Positions 1-9,559 of a stretch of 64,000 nt of DNA are shown in pieces. How positions within the stretch are numbered: position 1 is the first letter of the stretch; each line of letters opens with the position of its first letter. The stretch is from assembly GCF_002902285.1 (NCBI RefSeq), contig NZ_PPRU01000001.1:23053-87052 (forward strand), given 5' to 3'. This DNA comes from Staphylococcus simulans (GTDB lineage Bacteria > Bacillota > Bacilli > Staphylococcales > Staphylococcaceae). The translations under genes were made by a program, and so were the position numbers. The notes beneath the pieces are model-generated. The model had not been told where the DNA came from, searched no databases, and saw only the letters and a program-made list of their open reading frames with translations.

Positions 1-1392
1 GCAGTGCGTATTATTGTTGATTCAATTAAAGATTGTTATGCGGTATTAGGTTTAGTACATACTTTATGGAAACCGATGCCTGGCAGATTCAAAGACTATA
101 TTGCGATGCCTAAACAAAACATGTATCAATCGTTGCATACCACTGTTGTAGGTCCTAATGGCGATCCTTTAGAAATTCAAATCAGAACACATGAAATGCA
201 TGAAATTGCTGAACACGGGGTTGCGGCGCATTGGGCTTATAAAGAAGGCAAGAAAGTCACTGATGATAATTCAAGTTATGCTAAGAAACTATCATGGTTG
301 AAAGACTTGGCAGAAGCGGATAAAACAGCGAATGATGCACAAGAATTTATGGAATCATTGAAGTTCGATTTACAAAGTGATAAAGTATATGCCTTCACAC
401 CACAAAGTGATGTGATTGAATTACCTTATGGTGCAGTTCCGATTGACTTCGCCTATGCCGTACACAGTGAAGTCGGCAACAAAATGATCGGTGCAAAGGT
501 CAATGGTAAAATCGAACCGATTGATTACGTATTGCAAACTGGAGATATTGTTGAAATACGAACAAGCAAACATTCCTATGGACCAAGCAGAGACTGGTTG
601 AAAATTGTTCGTTCTTCCAGTGCAAAAAGCAAAATTAAAAGCTTCTTCAAAAAACAAGACCGTTCTTCAAACATTGAAAAAGGTAAGTTTATGGTAGAAG
701 CGGAAATTAAGGAACAAGGCTTTAAAGTTGATGAAGTATTGACAGAAGCGAATATAGATATCGTCAATCAAAAATATAATTTCTCAAGTGAAGATGATTT
801 ATTTGCGGCAGTAGGTTTTGGCGGTGTGACATCATCACAAATCGTTAACAAGTTAACGGAAAAACAACGTATTCTTGACAAGCAACGTGCATTGAATGAA
901 GCGCAAGAAGTCACAAAATCTGTACCGATTAAAGACAATATCACCACAGACAGCGGTGTTTATGTTGAAGGTATTGAAAACGTATTGATCAAATTATCTA
1001 AATGCTGTAATCCGATTCCAGGTGACGATATTGTAGGTTATATTACTAAAGGACATGGTATTAAAGTACACCGTACAGATTGTCCGAATATCCGAAATGA
1101 AAAAGAACGTTTGATCAGCGTAGAGTGGGTGAAATCTAAAGACTCTACACAACGTTATCAAGTTGATTTAGAAGTCACTGCCTATGACCGCAACGGATTA
1201 CTTAATGAAGTACTACAAGCGGTTAACGCAACTGACAGTAATTTAGTTAAAGTATCAGGTAAATCTGATGTTGAAAAAAATGCTATTATTAATTTAAGTG
1301 TGATGGTTAAAAACGTCAACGAAGTATTTAAAGTCGTAGAACGTATTAAACAACTAGGAGACGTCTATACAGTAACAAGAGTTTGGAACTAA
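1..1392 (+). CDS. rsh: Bifunctional (p)ppGpp synthetase/hydrolase Rsh (RelA/SpoT), 3' part only
   Basis: Enzyme of the stringent response that makes and degrades (p)ppGpp. The gene is open at the window's left edge, so the hydrolase domain and the first part of the synthetase domain lie outside. Visible in order: the end of the synthetase domain ([10 protein letters not shown] and [10 protein letters not shown] motifs, local residues about 30-60), a TGS domain (about 127-187, starting DKVYAFTPQ), a conserved Cys/zinc-finger region ([11 protein letters not shown], about 335-370) and a C-terminal ACT domain (last 80 residues). About 460 of an expected 730 residues are present. The reading frame is intact to its TAA stop. 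dtd follows after 15 bases, the usual staphylococcal and Bacillus order. The family is certain; whether synthetase or hydrolase activity dominates cannot be judged from this part. Confidence 0.97.
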   Translation, partial: AVRIIVDSIKDCYAVLGLVHTLWKPMPGRFKDYIAMPKQNMYQSLHTTVVGPNGDPLEIQIRTHEMHEIAEHGVAAHWAYKEGKKVTDDNSSYAKKLSWLKDLAEADKTANDAQEFMESLKFDLQSDKVYAFTPQSDVIELPYGAVPIDFAYAVHSEVGNKMIGAKVNGKIEPIDYVLQTGDIVEIRTSKHSYGPSRDWLKIVRSSSAKSKIKSFFKKQDRSSNIEKGKFMVEAEIKEQGFKVDEVLTEANIDIVNQKYNFSSEDDLFAAVGFGGVTSSQIVNKLTEKQRILDKQRALNEAQEVTKSVPIKDNITTDSGVYVEGIENVLIKLSKCCNPIPGDDIVGYITKGHGIKVHRTDCPNIRNEKERLISVEWVKSKDSTQRYQVDLEVTAYDRNGLLNEVLQAVNATDSNLVKVSGKSDVEKNAIINLSVMVKNVNEVFKVVERIKQLGDVYTVTRVWN

Positions 1393-1407
1393 CTGAGGTG
1401 TATATAA

Positions 1408-1860
1408 ATGAGAGTAGTAGTACAACGTGTCAAACAAGCATCTGTAACAAATGAAACGTTAAATAATCAAATTGGAAAAGGTTTATGTTTGTTAGTTGGT
1501 GTCGGTAAAGATTCGACTGAAGCAGATGTGCAAGCAGTGGCAAAAAAGATAGCCAATGCAAGAATCTTTGAAGATGAAGAAGGAAAAATGAATTTGAATG
1601 TTCAGCAAATCGGGGGTGAGATATTATCTATATCTCAATTCACGTTATATGCTGATGTTAAAAAAGGCAATAGACCTGGCTTTTCAAATTCTAAATCTCC
1701 AGATGAAGCAAATCGCTTATACGAAGCATTGAACGATACATTACGTACTTATGACTTAGAAGTTAAGACAGGTGAATTCGGTACTGATATGTTAGTGGAT
1801 ATCGCAAATGACGGTCCTGTGACGATTATTTATGAAAGTCAGGACGGCAAAGTGATATGA
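1408..1860 (+). CDS. dtd: D-aminoacyl-tRNA deacylase
   Basis: Hydrolyses D-aminoacyl-tRNA (and glycine mischarged on tRNA-Ala), protecting translation from D-amino acids. The 150-residue length is typical. It starts [14 protein letters not shown] and carries both family signatures: SQFTLYAD (about residues 77-84) and the active-site loop [11 protein letters not shown] near the C-terminus (about 133-143), whose GPVT segment faces the substrate across the dimer. The start ATG is preceded by GAGGTG. It follows rsh closely and its stop overlaps the start of lytH (ATGA), so the three are probably co-transcribed. Confidence 0.96.
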   Translation: MRVVVQRVKQASVTNETLNNQIGKGLCLLVGVGKDSTEADVQAVAKKIANARIFEDEEGKMNLNVQQIGGEILSISQFTLYADVKKGNRPGFSNSKSPDEANRLYEALNDTLRTYDLEVKTGEFGTDMLVDIANDGPVTIIYESQDGKVI

Positions 1861-2732
1861 ACCGAATAGAACGGTGGTTTAAAAAGCATAGACTTAAACC
1901 GATTCCCGTACTCATTGCTGCACTCTTAATTATTATTGTTGTATTTACGATAATTCTCGTTGCCAATTATCAAGATAAACATGATGATAGTGTAACAATG
2001 AAAGAAGATGCAGAATTAAGAACGGGTCCTAACGCCGTCTATCCTGAGATTTTTCCTGCTGAAAAAGGTGAAACATTCCATAAACTTGATAAAAAAGGTA
2101 AATGGATTTATGTTGAAACGAGTAATGGCAAGCAAAAAGGATGGGTGGCTGGATGGCATACGGATTTAGATATTCCGCCAGATAATGATCCGAATGCTAA
2201 GCCGTTAAAAGGCAAAGTGATTGTACTGGACCCTGGTCATGGCGGTGGTGACCAGGGAGCAGCCAGTGGCACTAAGTATAAATCTTTAGAAAAAGTTTAT
2301 ACTTTAAAAACTGGATTGGAGTTAAAAAAGAAACTTGAGCAAGAAGGCGCAACTGTTAAAATGACGCGTGACAATGATAATTACGTCAAACTGAAAGATA
2401 GAAATCTTAAAGGTGATGCGTTTATCAGCTTACATAATGACGCTTTGGAGTCTCCTGAAGCAAATGGCGCAACAGTATATTGGTACAAGAAAAAACAAGA
2501 AGATTTAGCACAAGTTTTAAGTATGAGTATACAGAAAAAAGGTTTGCTGTCACCAAAAGGTGCAAGACAGGAAAATTATCAAGTATTGCGTCAATCTAAA
2601 ATACCAGCTGTGTTAATTGAACTAGGGTATATCAGTAATCCAACAGATGAGATGATGATACGAGATAAATTGCATCGTCAAATATTAGAACAGTCTATTG
2701 TTGATGGTTTGCGTATGTATTTTTCAGCTTAA
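1857..2732 (+). CDS. lytH: Membrane-anchored N-acetylmuramoyl-L-alanine amidase LytH
   Basis: Zinc amidase that trims stem peptides from peptidoglycan. The 291 residues show a basic N-terminus, one membrane segment (about 15-37), an SH3b domain (about 46-104) and an Amidase_3 domain. Zinc ligands fit His128 in LDPGHGG, Glu145 in SLEKVY and His193 in SLHNDA; the catalytic Glu is Glu255 in LIELGY. Length, architecture and position between dtd and hisS match S. aureus LytH, which is known to need the polytopic partner ActH; no such partner is encoded in this window. The start overlaps the dtd stop by 4 bases, so translation is probably coupled. No internal damage is seen. Confidence 0.93.
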   Translation: MNRIERWFKKHRLKPIPVLIAALLIIIVVFTIILVANYQDKHDDSVTMKEDAELRTGPNAVYPEIFPAEKGETFHKLDKKGKWIYVETSNGKQKGWVAGWHTDLDIPPDNDPNAKPLKGKVIVLDPGHGGGDQGAASGTKYKSLEKVYTLKTGLELKKKLEQEGATVKMTRDNDNYVKLKDRNLKGDAFISLHNDALESPEANGATVYWYKKKQEDLAQVLSMSIQKKGLLSPKGARQENYQVLRQSKIPAVLIELGYISNPTDEMMIRDKLHRQILEQSIVDGLRMYFSA

Positions 2733-2736
2733 ATAG

Positions 2737-2765
2737 TTGCAATCAATGCTTAAAATCGTTATGAT
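2737..2765 (+). promoter_or_regulatory. Probable sigma-A promoter of hisS-aspS
   Basis: TTGCAA (2737-2742), a 17-base spacer and TATGAT (2760-2765). It lies just behind the lytH stop and would start the T-box leader near 2772. Match judged by eye: 4/6 and 5/6 to consensus. Confidence 0.6.
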
Positions 2766-2771
2766 AGTATC

Positions 2772-3036
2772 TGAATAAAATAATTAAAACCGTTACGATT
2801 CTTGAATAGACATTACGAAATGATACAAGAGAAATAATCCTAGGCTGAAAGATTATTCAGAGTAATTTTGTCATTATTGAACACAAGAAGAGGTGAAGGT
2901 AAATAGTTACTGTTTATCTTCCGTACAACATACGTTAAATGTTTAAAGTGGAACTGTGCTATACAGTTCAATTAGGGTGGCAACACGGAAAATTCGTCCC
3001 TTGTGTGATAGTGATATCATACAAGGGGCTTTTTTA
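2772..3036 (+). promoter_or_regulatory. T-box leader of hisS (histidine tRNA sensing)
   Basis: A 265-base leader ending just before hisS. The T-box is AGGGTGGCAACACGG (around 2975-2988), a variant of the usual GGGTGG-ACCGCG core. It is followed by a terminator: CCCTTGTGTGAT (2998-3009) pairs with ATCATACAAGGGG, followed by a run of six T. A stem I-like region with an AGAGA element lies at about 2810-2890. The likely specifier is CAC (2882-2884) in the context GAACACA, which fits histidine, but a neighbouring frame is possible. Uncharged tRNA-His would favour antitermination and raise HisS and AspS. Confidence 0.88.
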
Positions 3037-3057
3037 TTTCTAAAAGGAAGTGACGAT

Positions 3058-4332
3058 ATGATTAAAATCCCACGTGGTACACAAGATATTCTGCCTGATC
3101 AAAGCAGAAAATGGAGATATATTGAAACAAAATTAGATGAATTAATGGAACTTTATAATTATAAAGAAATTCGCACACCTATTTTTGAAAGCACTGACTT
3201 ATTCGCAAGAGGTGTCGGCGATTCAACAGATGTTGTACAAAAAGAAATGTATACATTCAAAGATAAAGGTGATCGCAGTATTACATTAAGACCAGAAGGT
3301 ACTGCAGCAGTAGTTCGTTCATACATTGAAAATAAAATGCAAGGTGATCCGAACCAACCGATTAAACTTTACTATAATGGTCCGATGTTCAGATATGAAC
3401 GTAAACAAAAAGGGCGTTATCGTCAATTTAATCAATTCGGTGTAGAAGCAATCGGTGCCGAAGATCCAAGTATTGATGCTGAAGTTTTAGCAATGGTAAT
3501 GCATATCTATGAATCATTCGGCTTAAAACACTTGAAACTTGTGATTAATAGTGTGGGTGACTTTGATTCTCGTAAGGAATATAACGAAGCGTTAATTAAG
3601 CACTTTGAACCTGTCATTGATACGTTCTGTAGTGACTGCCAATCTCGCTTGTATACGAATCCAATGCGTATTTTGGATTGTAAGGTGGATAGAGATAAAG
3701 AAGCGGTTAAAACTGCACCACGCATCACTGAATATTTAAACGAAGAATCAAAAGCTTATTATGAACAAGTTAAAAGTTATTTAGATGAATTAGGTATTCC
3801 TTATGTGGAAGATCCAAACTTAGTTCGTGGTCTGGATTATTATACACACACTGCTTTTGAATTAATGATTGACAGTCCAGATTATGATGGTGCCATCACA
3901 ACACTATGCGGCGGCGGACGTTACAATGGTTTATTAGAATTACTAGATGGACCAAAACAAACAGGTATTGGTTTCGCATTAAGTATTGAACGTTTACTAC
4001 TTGCGTTAGAAGAAGAAGGTATCGAAATCGAAGATGAAGATCATTTAGATTTATTTATTGTAACGATGGGTGAAAAAGCGGACCGTTACGCAGTTAAATT
4101 ATTAAATGATTTACGCCATCACGGTATTAAAGCAGATAAAGATTACTTGAAACGTAAAATTAAAGGTCAAATGAAGCAAGCGAACCGTGTAGGAGCTGAA
4201 TATACGATTGTAATCGGCGACCAAGAACTTGAAGATGGAAATATCAATATCAAACATATGGAGAGCGGAGAATCAGAAGCGATTCAACTCACGGATTTAG
4301 TTTCATATTTTGAAGAGAAGAAAGCGAAATAA
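3058..4332 (+). CDS. hisS: Histidyl-tRNA synthetase
   Basis: Charges tRNA-His; class II synthetase, homodimer, cytosolic. The 424 residues start MIKIPRGTQDILP, the canonical HisRS N-terminus. Class II motif 2 is visible around FRYERKQKGRYRQF, the histidine motifs LVRGLDYYT and GGGRYNGL follow, and a C-terminal anticodon-binding domain covers about the last 95 residues. The ATG at 3058 was chosen because AAAGGAAG precedes it at good distance and longer readings run back into the T-box terminator. aspS follows after 15 bases, so both share the T-box-controlled transcript. Confidence 0.97.
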   Translation: MIKIPRGTQDILPDQSRKWRYIETKLDELMELYNYKEIRTPIFESTDLFARGVGDSTDVVQKEMYTFKDKGDRSITLRPEGTAAVVRSYIENKMQGDPNQPIKLYYNGPMFRYERKQKGRYRQFNQFGVEAIGAEDPSIDAEVLAMVMHIYESFGLKHLKLVINSVGDFDSRKEYNEALIKHFEPVIDTFCSDCQSRLYTNPMRILDCKVDRDKEAVKTAPRITEYLNEESKAYYEQVKSYLDELGIPYVEDPNLVRGLDYYTHTAFELMIDSPDYDGAITTLCGGGRYNGLLELLDGPKQTGIGFALSIERLLLALEEEGIEIEDEDHLDLFIVTMGEKADRYAVKLLNDLRHHGIKADKDYLKRKIKGQMKQANRVGAEYTIVIGDQELEDGNINIKHMESGESEAIQLTDLVSYFEEKKAK

Positions 4333-4347
4333 GAGGAGAGAGTAATT

Positions 4348-6114
4348 ATGAGTAAAAAAACAACTTATTGTGGTCTTGTAACGGAAGACCTTTTAGGACA
4401 ACACGTCACTTTAAAAGGATGGGTACACAATCGTCGTGACTTAGGTGGATTAATCTTTGTTGATTTACGTGACCGTGAAGGCTATGTACAAATCGTCTTC
4501 AACCCAGACTTTTCTAAAGAGGCATTAGAAGTTGCGGAATCTATCCGCTCTGAATACGTGATTGAAGTTGAAGGTACAGTAACAAAACGTGATACTGAAA
4601 CTGTAAACCCTAAAATTAAAACAGGTAATGTTGAAGTACAAGTTGATAAAATTAATATCATCAACAAAGCACAAACTCCGCCATTTTCAATAAATGATGA
4701 TTCACAACAAGTGGATGAAAATATCCGTTTAAAATATCGTTATTTAGATTTAAGAAGACAAGAACTTGCGCAAACAATCAAAATGCGTCACCACATTACA
4801 CGCGCAATTCATGAATATTTAGATAAAGAAGGTTTCTTAGATATCGAAACACCTTTCTTAACTAAATCAACACCAGAAGGTGCACGTGACTATTTAGTAC
4901 CATCTCGTGTGCATGAAGGTAAATTCTATGCGCTACCGCAATCACCACAATTGTTCAAACAATTATTGATGATCAGCGGCTTCGATAAATATTACCAAAT
5001 CGTAAAATGTTTCCGTGACGAAGACTTACGTGCAGATAGACAACCTGAATTCACGCAAGTCGATATTGAAATGAGTTTCGTAGACCAAGAAGATGTTATG
5101 GAACTTGGTGAAGACATGCTGAAAAGTGTTGTAAAAGATGTTAAAGGTGTTGAATTGACTGAACAATTCCCACGTATGACATACGCAGAAGCTATGTCAC
5201 GTTATGGTTCTGATAAACCAGATACACGTTTTGACATGGAGTTATTGGATGTTTCAAAACTAGGAGAAACAATGGACTTCAAAGTCTTTAAAGATACAGT
5301 AGAAAAAGGCGGAGAAGTAAAAGCATTAGTTGCGAAAGGTGCTTCAGACAAATATACACGTAAAGATATTGATAAATTAACTGAGTTTGTGAATATCTAT
5401 GGCGCAAAAGGATTAGCTTGGGTCAAAGTTGTTGAAGATGGCTTAAGCGGACCAATCGCAAGATTCTTTGAAGATGAAAATGTTGAAACATTAAAATCTT
5501 TAACAGATGCAGAAGCAGGAGATTTAGTATTATTTGTTGCAGATAAACCAAGTGTTGTCGCACAAAGTTTAGGTGCATTACGTGTAAAATTAGCGCATGA
5601 GTTAGGCTTAATTGATGAAGATAAATTAAACTTCTTATGGGTAACAGATTGGCCGTTACTTGAATATGATGAAGATGAAAAACGCTATGTAGCAGCGCAC
5701 CATCCTTTCACATCACCTAAAGATGAAGATTTAGACAAATTAGATTCTGAACCAGAAAAAGCACAAGCGAAAGCGTACGATATCGTATTAAACGGTTATG
5801 AATTAGGCGGCGGTTCAATCAGAATCCACAATGGTGATATTCAAGAAAAAATGTTTGAAGTCTTAGGCTTTACAAAAGAAGAAGCACAAGATCAATTCGG
5901 CTTCTTACTTGATGCATTCAAATATGGTGCACCACCACATGGCGGTATTGCATTAGGTCTTGACCGCTTCGTCATGTTATTAACAGGACGTACAAACTTA
6001 CGTGATACAATCGCATTCCCTAAAACTGCGTCAGCTGTATCATTAATGACACAAGCACCAAGTGAAGTTTCTAATAAACAATTAGAAGAATTAGCATTGC
6101 GCATTCGTCATTAA
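4348..6114 (+). CDS. aspS: Aspartyl-tRNA synthetase
   Basis: Class II synthetase for tRNA-Asp, bacterial type of 588 residues. Visible: an N-terminal OB-fold anticodon-binding domain (about 1-105, with [12 protein letters not shown]), motif 2 with [16 protein letters not shown] (about 217-232), the bacterial GAD insertion (about 285-420) and motif 3 with GLDRFVMLL near the C-terminus. AspRS of this length may be discriminating or non-discriminating; I did not decide, and the gatCAB genes that would bear on it lie elsewhere. It has a strong ribosome-binding site (GAGGAGAG) and is co-transcribed with hisS. Confidence 0.97.
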   Translation: MSKKTTYCGLVTEDLLGQHVTLKGWVHNRRDLGGLIFVDLRDREGYVQIVFNPDFSKEALEVAESIRSEYVIEVEGTVTKRDTETVNPKIKTGNVEVQVDKINIINKAQTPPFSINDDSQQVDENIRLKYRYLDLRRQELAQTIKMRHHITRAIHEYLDKEGFLDIETPFLTKSTPEGARDYLVPSRVHEGKFYALPQSPQLFKQLLMISGFDKYYQIVKCFRDEDLRADRQPEFTQVDIEMSFVDQEDVMELGEDMLKSVVKDVKGVELTEQFPRMTYAEAMSRYGSDKPDTRFDMELLDVSKLGETMDFKVFKDTVEKGGEVKALVAKGASDKYTRKDIDKLTEFVNIYGAKGLAWVKVVEDGLSGPIARFFEDENVETLKSLTDAEAGDLVLFVADKPSVVAQSLGALRVKLAHELGLIDEDKLNFLWVTDWPLLEYDEDEKRYVAAHHPFTSPKDEDLDKLDSEPEKAQAKAYDIVLNGYELGGGSIRIHNGDIQEKMFEVLGFTKEEAQDQFGFLLDAFKYGAPPHGGIALGLDRFVMLLTGRTNLRDTIAFPKTASAVSLMTQAPSEVSNKQLEELALRIRH

Positions 6115-6145
6115 TAGAAAAATTACACTTTGAGAGTGTTTATAT

Positions 6146-6173
6146 TTGCAATTACCATTTTATGTGGTAATAT
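6146..6173 (+). promoter_or_regulatory. Probable promoter of 6S RNA
   Basis: TTGCAA (6146-6151), 16-base spacer, TAATAT (6168-6173). It predicts a start near 6180, which gives a transcript of about 230 bases up to the terminator at 6410. Confidence 0.5.
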
Positions 6174-6179
6174 CTAAGT

Positions 6180-6410
6180 ATAAGATAGTCGTCTGAAATA
6201 CTCGTAGTTTGCTGTATGTATTTTGACCTAACACTCTTTGATCAGGGAGCCCAATAGGTTTTCTTGCAGCGCACACGCCTCTTAAGGAGGACTTGCAAAA
6301 CAAGAAACAGGGCACCCACCTGTAATTAGCAGGCCAAAATGATCAAGCTCTAATAACTACGGTACAACGGATTCTATCGTACGTAGGACTTCGGTCCTAC
6401 GTATTTTTTT
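6180..6410 (+). ncRNA. ssrS: 6S RNA (RNA polymerase regulator)
   Basis: A 395-base gene-free gap behind aspS holds a well-structured transcript. Both ends pair into a rod: CGTAGT near 6205 with ACTACG near 6357, and TTGATCA near 6239 with TGATCAA near 6340. The centre is purine-rich and more open, as in 6S RNAs, which mimic an open promoter and bind sigma-A RNA polymerase. A strong UUCG terminator ends it. The place next to aspS agrees with where I recall staphylococcal 6S RNA. I could not run a covariance search, so the family name rests on structure and synteny. Confidence 0.78.
6380..6410 (+). terminator. Intrinsic terminator of 6S RNA
   Basis: Perfect 10-bp stem TACGTAGGAC/GTCCTACGTA closed by a TTCG tetraloop (6390-6393), followed by seven T. 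Confidence 0.93.
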
Positions 6411-6511
6411 TATTTTCTTTTCAAAGTTTGGCTTTTTTCACGAAATAATATTATCTAAATTTGTTATAATGGTATATGGTAGTAAAGTTAGATTAAAGGA
6501 GTATAGATTTG

Positions 6512-7288
6512 ATGAAACATCAATTTTCACGTAATGAATTGGCATACGGTAAAGAGGGACTTGATTTATTAAAACAACAAACAGTTGCAGTACTTGGCGT
6601 TGGGGGCGTTGGGTCTTTTGCAGCAGAAGCTTTAGCTAGAACAAATATCGGCCATATCATTTTAATTGATAAAGATGATGTGGACATTACTAATGTGAAC
6701 CGTCAATTACACGCACTTACAACGACTATCGGTCAAAGTAAAGTGACATTGATGGAAGAACGTATCAAATTAATCAATCCAGATTGTAAAGTAACTTCTT
6801 TACATATGTTCTATACCGAAGAAACGTATGAACAACTGTTCAATGATTATGATATTGATTACATTATTGATGCGAGCGACACAATTATTTATAAAGTGCA
6901 TTTGATGAAAGAATGTTTGAAACGCGGCATTAAAATCATTTCTAGTATGGGTGCTGCAAATAAAACAGATCCAACACGTTTCCAAATTGCCGATATTTCT
7001 AAAACGAATACAGATCCTATCGCAAAAATAATTAGACAAAAATTGAAAAAAGAAGGTATTAAAAAAGGGATTCCAGTTGTTTTTTCAGATGAAAGTCCAA
7101 TCGTCATCAGAGAAGATGTTAAAGAAACAGTCGGCGATAAAAATGCGGCAACGCGTAAAGGTCAAATGCCACCATCTTCAAATGCATTTGTGCCAAGTGT
7201 AGTAGGCTTAATTTGTGCAAGTTATGTCATCAACGATGTCTTAAAAGATATACCTGTGACTAGAATCAAAGATAAAAACCAAAAATAA
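6512..7288 (+). CDS. tcdA: tRNA threonylcarbamoyladenosine dehydratase (E1-like)
   Basis: ATP-dependent enzyme that cyclises t6A37 of tRNA to ct6A. It has a ThiF/E1-like Rossmann fold: GVGGVGSFAAEAL (about residues 27-39) binds ATP, then the IDKDDVDITNVNRQ motif (about 53-66). YIIDASD and a long C-terminal part complete the TcdA type. Length about 258, as in relatives. The ATG at 6512 was taken; an in-frame TTG three bases upstream is slightly better spaced from AAGGAG. It stands alone between the 6S RNA and a convergent terminator. A TATAAT at 6465-6470 is a probable -10 element. Confidence 0.92.
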   Translation: MKHQFSRNELAYGKEGLDLLKQQTVAVLGVGGVGSFAAEALARTNIGHIILIDKDDVDITNVNRQLHALTTTIGQSKVTLMEERIKLINPDCKVTSLHMFYTEETYEQLFNDYDIDYIIDASDTIIYKVHLMKECLKRGIKIISSMGAANKTDPTRFQIADISKTNTDPIAKIIRQKLKKEGIKKGIPVVFSDESPIVIREDVKETVGDKNAATRKGQMPPSSNAFVPSVVGLICASYVINDVLKDIPVTRIKDKNQK

Positions 7289-7289
7289 A

Positions 7290-7337
7290 AAGGCTGATGT
7301 AGAATCGTAGACTGACTACGATTCTTCTATCAACCTT
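7290..7337. terminator. Bidirectional terminator between tcdA and rarA
   Basis: AGAATCGTAG (7301-7310) pairs with CTACGATTCT (7316-7325) around a 5-base loop. The outer AAGG/CCTT arms extend it, with A and T runs outside. It serves both convergent genes. Confidence 0.82.
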
Positions 7338-7339
7338 AA

Positions 7340-8620
7340 TTAACGCTTGTTTTGCTGCTTAGTAATATTGTCATAGATTTGTTTAAGTTGCTGTTCAGTT
7401 TTAGATGTTGTTTTAGGATGGTAATAATGTCTGTTTTTAAGTTTATCCGGCAGATATTGCTGTGGTATAAAGCCATTCTCAGAATCATGCGGATATTGAT
7501 AACCAATTGCATGACCTAATTCTTTAGCGCCTTTATAATGACCATCTTTAAGATGATTAGGCACTTGGCCGACATGACCTTTTCTAATATCAGATAAAGC
7601 AGCGTCAATGGCTTTGATACCTGAATTTGATTTAGGTGATAAGCATAATTCAATAACTGCTTGACTGAGCGGAATGCGTGCTTCTGGAAATCCTAAACGT
7701 TCTGCAGATTCAATGGCAGCGAGTGTACGTTGCCCGGCACCAGGGGATGCTAAACCGATATCTTCATAGCTGATCACTAGTAATCTTCTCGCGATGGTTG
7801 GGAGATCTCCTGCTTCAATCAGTCGTGCAAGATAATGTAATGCGGCATCAGTATCACTGCCTCGAATTGATTTTTGGAAAGCACTCATGACATCATAGTG
7901 CATGTCACCATCTTTATCACTGACAAAGCTGCCTTTTTGCATACAATCTTTGGCATCTTCTAAAGAAACGTGAATTTTGTCATTCTCATCAGGTTTAGCA
8001 CTTAGTACTGAAAGTTCTAAGGCGTTTAAAGCACTGCGCACATCACCGTGACTTTGAGTGGAGAAGTATTGCATTGCATCATGATCAACTGTTGCATGAT
8101 AGGAAGCAAGACCGCGTTCTTCATCAGCTAAAGCGCGTTCTAATGCTACAGCAACATCTTCTTCTGTCAGAGGATAGAGTTCAAATATCTGTGCTCGTGA
8201 ACGAATAGCAGGATTAATCGCATGATACGGATTGGATGTTGTCGCACCAATAAGTACTATTTTTCCGTTCTCTAAGTGAGGTAACAGGAAATCTTGTTTA
8301 GCTTTATCTAAACGATGGATTTCATCAAGCAGTAAAATGACTTGACCAGACATTTTCGCTTCTTCAACCACCATTTGCATGTCTTTTTTGGTATTTGTCA
8401 CAGCGTTTAATTGTCTGAACTTAAACTGTGTAGAACCTGCGATGGCTTTCGCAATACTGGTTTTTCCAATACCAGGAGGTCCATAAAAAATCATTGAAGT
8501 CAGTCGTTTGGATTCAACCATTCTTCTAATGATACCTTTTGGACCAACTAAGTGTTGTTGTGATATGATTTCATCTAGGTTTTGCGGACGCATTCTAGAT
8601 GCTAAAGGTTCGTTAGTCAA
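7340..8620 (-). CDS. rarA: Replication-associated recombination protein A (AAA+ ATPase)
   Basis: RarA/MgsA family ATPase, related to clamp loaders, that acts at stalled replication forks. The 426 residues carry Walker A GPPGIGKTSIAKAI (about 46-59), Walker B LLLDEIHR (about 97-104), sensor 1 GATTSNPY, and the C-terminal tetramerisation region of the family. The start is TTG with AAAGGTG about 10 bases upstream; no ATG fits the conserved N-terminus. It is transcribed against tcdA and divergently from cymR, as in other staphylococci as I recall. Confidence 0.94.
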   Translation of the reverse strand: MTNEPLASRMRPQNLDEIISQQHLVGPKGIIRRMVESKRLTSMIFYGPPGIGKTSIAKAIAGSTQFKFRQLNAVTNTKKDMQMVVEEAKMSGQVILLLDEIHRLDKAKQDFLLPHLENGKIVLIGATTSNPYHAINPAIRSRAQIFELYPLTEEDVAVALERALADEERGLASYHATVDHDAMQYFSTQSHGDVRSALNALELSVLSAKPDENDKIHVSLEDAKDCMQKGSFVSDKDGDMHYDVMSAFQKSIRGSDTDAALHYLARLIEAGDLPTIARRLLVISYEDIGLASPGAGQRTLAAIESAERLGFPEARIPLSQAVIELCLSPKSNSGIKAIDAALSDIRKGHVGQVPNHLKDGHYKGAKELGHAIGYQYPHDSENGFIPQQYLPDKLKNRHYYHPKTTSKTEQQLKQIYDNITKQQNKR

Positions 8621-8706
8621 GATAGAGTCACACCTTTCTATTACTATATTAACGTAAAAAATGCTAGAATTGAATAAAATAAAATCGGATTAAGCGAGGT
8701 AATAAA

Positions 8707-9126
8707 ATGAAAATTTCAACAAAAGGGAGATATGGCTTAACCTTAATGATTTCTCTTGCTAAGAGGGAAGGTCAAGGTTGCGTATCGTTAAAAACTATTG
8801 CAGAAGAAAATAAATTAAGTGATCTATACCTAGAACAATTAGTAGGACCTTTAAGAAATGCCGGATTGATTCGTAGTGTACGCGGTGCTAAAGGTGGATA
8901 CCAACTCCGTGTCCCAGCTGATGAAATTAAAGCCGGAGATATTATTCGCCTGCTTGAAGGTCCGATTTCATTCGTTGAAAGTATAGATTCAGAGCCGCCA
9001 GCACAACAAGAACTTTGGTTGCGCATGAGAGACGCAGTCAGAGAAGTATTAGATGGCACAACGTTAAAATATTTAGCAGACTTTAACGATACTGATAAAC
9101 GCGATAATTACATGTTCTATATTTAA
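8707..9126 (+). CDS. cymR: Rrf2-family cysteine metabolism repressor CymR
   Basis: Rrf2-type winged-helix regulator of 139 residues, beginning MKISTKGRYGLTLMISLA, with the recognition-helix region LYLEQLVGPLRNAGL. CymR is the master repressor of cysteine and sulfur genes in Bacillus and Staphylococcus and works with CysK. The sequence has no cysteine cluster for an Fe-S centre (unlike IscR), which supports CymR. The nearby cysteine desulfurase gene fits a sulfur theme, but it is separated by other genes. Confidence 0.92.
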   Translation: MKISTKGRYGLTLMISLAKREGQGCVSLKTIAEENKLSDLYLEQLVGPLRNAGLIRSVRGAKGGYQLRVPADEIKAGDIIRLLEGPISFVESIDSEPPAQQELWLRMRDAVREVLDGTTLKYLADFNDTDKRDNYMFYI

Positions 9127-9133
9127 TAAGTAT

Positions 9134-9169
9134 TGCAGTTCAACTACAGGTTGTTGGACTGCATTTTTT
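9134..9169 (+). terminator. Intrinsic terminator of cymR
   Basis: TGCAGTTCAAC (9134-9144) pairs with GTTGGACTGCA (9153-9163, one G-U pair), followed by six T. Confidence 0.88.
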
Positions 9170-9187
9170 AATGCGTAATATGGATAT

Positions 9188-9221
9188 GTTTGTTCAAATT
9201 CACATGTGGTATTCATATAAT
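9188..9221 (+). promoter_or_regulatory. Overlapping candidate sigma-B and sigma-A promoters of csbD
   Basis: Sigma-B reading: GTTTGT (9188-9193), 13-base spacer, TGGTAT (9207-9212), close to GTTTAA/GGGTAT. Sigma-A reading: TTCAAA (9193-9198), 17-base spacer, TATAAT (9216-9221). The CsbD family was named for sigma-B control, which favours the first; both may be used. Confidence 0.5.
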
Positions 9222-9255
9222 GTAACTAGATTTGAAATATTTGGAGGAATCGATT

Positions 9256-9462
9256 ATGGCAAATAAAGGCGAAGACAAATTAGAACAAGCAAAAGGCAAC
9301 GTTAAAGAAACAGTAGGTAATGCTACTGATAATAAGAAATTAGAAAATGAAGGTAAAGCAGATAAAGCTTCAGGTAAAGTTGATGAAAAAATCAATGATG
9401 CTGCAGACAAAGCAAAAGATGCAGCTGGCAAATTAAAAGATAAATTCAATAAAGATAAATAA
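9256..9462 (+). CDS. CsbD-family general stress protein
   Basis: Small, highly charged protein of 68 residues ([15 protein letters not shown]...), rich in Lys, Asp, Ala and Glu and without hydrophobic segments. It has the KxxxxxGxxKExxG pattern of CsbD. Its molecular function is unknown; relatives are abundant stress-induced proteins and many are sigma-B dependent. The ATG at 9256 is chosen because GGAGG (9243-9247) precedes it; an upstream ATG would put that site inside the gene. It is monocistronic, with its own promoter and terminator. Confidence 0.9.
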   Translation: MANKGEDKLEQAKGNVKETVGNATDNKKLENEGKADKASGKVDEKINDAADKAKDAAGKLKDKFNKDK

Positions 9463-9480
9463 TTATCAATCAACAAATAG

Positions 9481-9526
9481 AAATAACGGGCAGAATCTTA
9501 AATGGTTCTGCCCGTTATTTGTGTTT
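9481..9526. terminator. Strong hairpin terminator behind csbD
   Basis: Perfect 15-bp stem: AAATAACGGGCAGAA (9481-9495) and TTCTGCCCGTTATTT (9506-9520), then GTGTTTT. It may also end the convergent oxidoreductase transcript. Confidence 0.88.
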
Positions 9527-9559
9527 TAATCAAAATAACTAATCAACGTATATATATAT

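Noticed and set aside
2745..2805. Imperfect repeat AATCGTTATGAT / AACCGTTACGATT
   Set aside because: Short and only partly matching; one copy overlaps the hisS promoter and no operator family was recognised.
2956..3057. N-terminal extension of HisS through the leader
   Set aside because: It would translate the T-box terminator, and the standard HisRS N-terminus with a good ribosome-binding site starts at 3058.
4482..6104. Minus-strand ORFs inside aspS and many similar antisense ORFs elsewhere
   Set aside because: They overlap conserved genes in full, lack ribosome-binding sites and resemble no known protein; they are shadows of codon bias.
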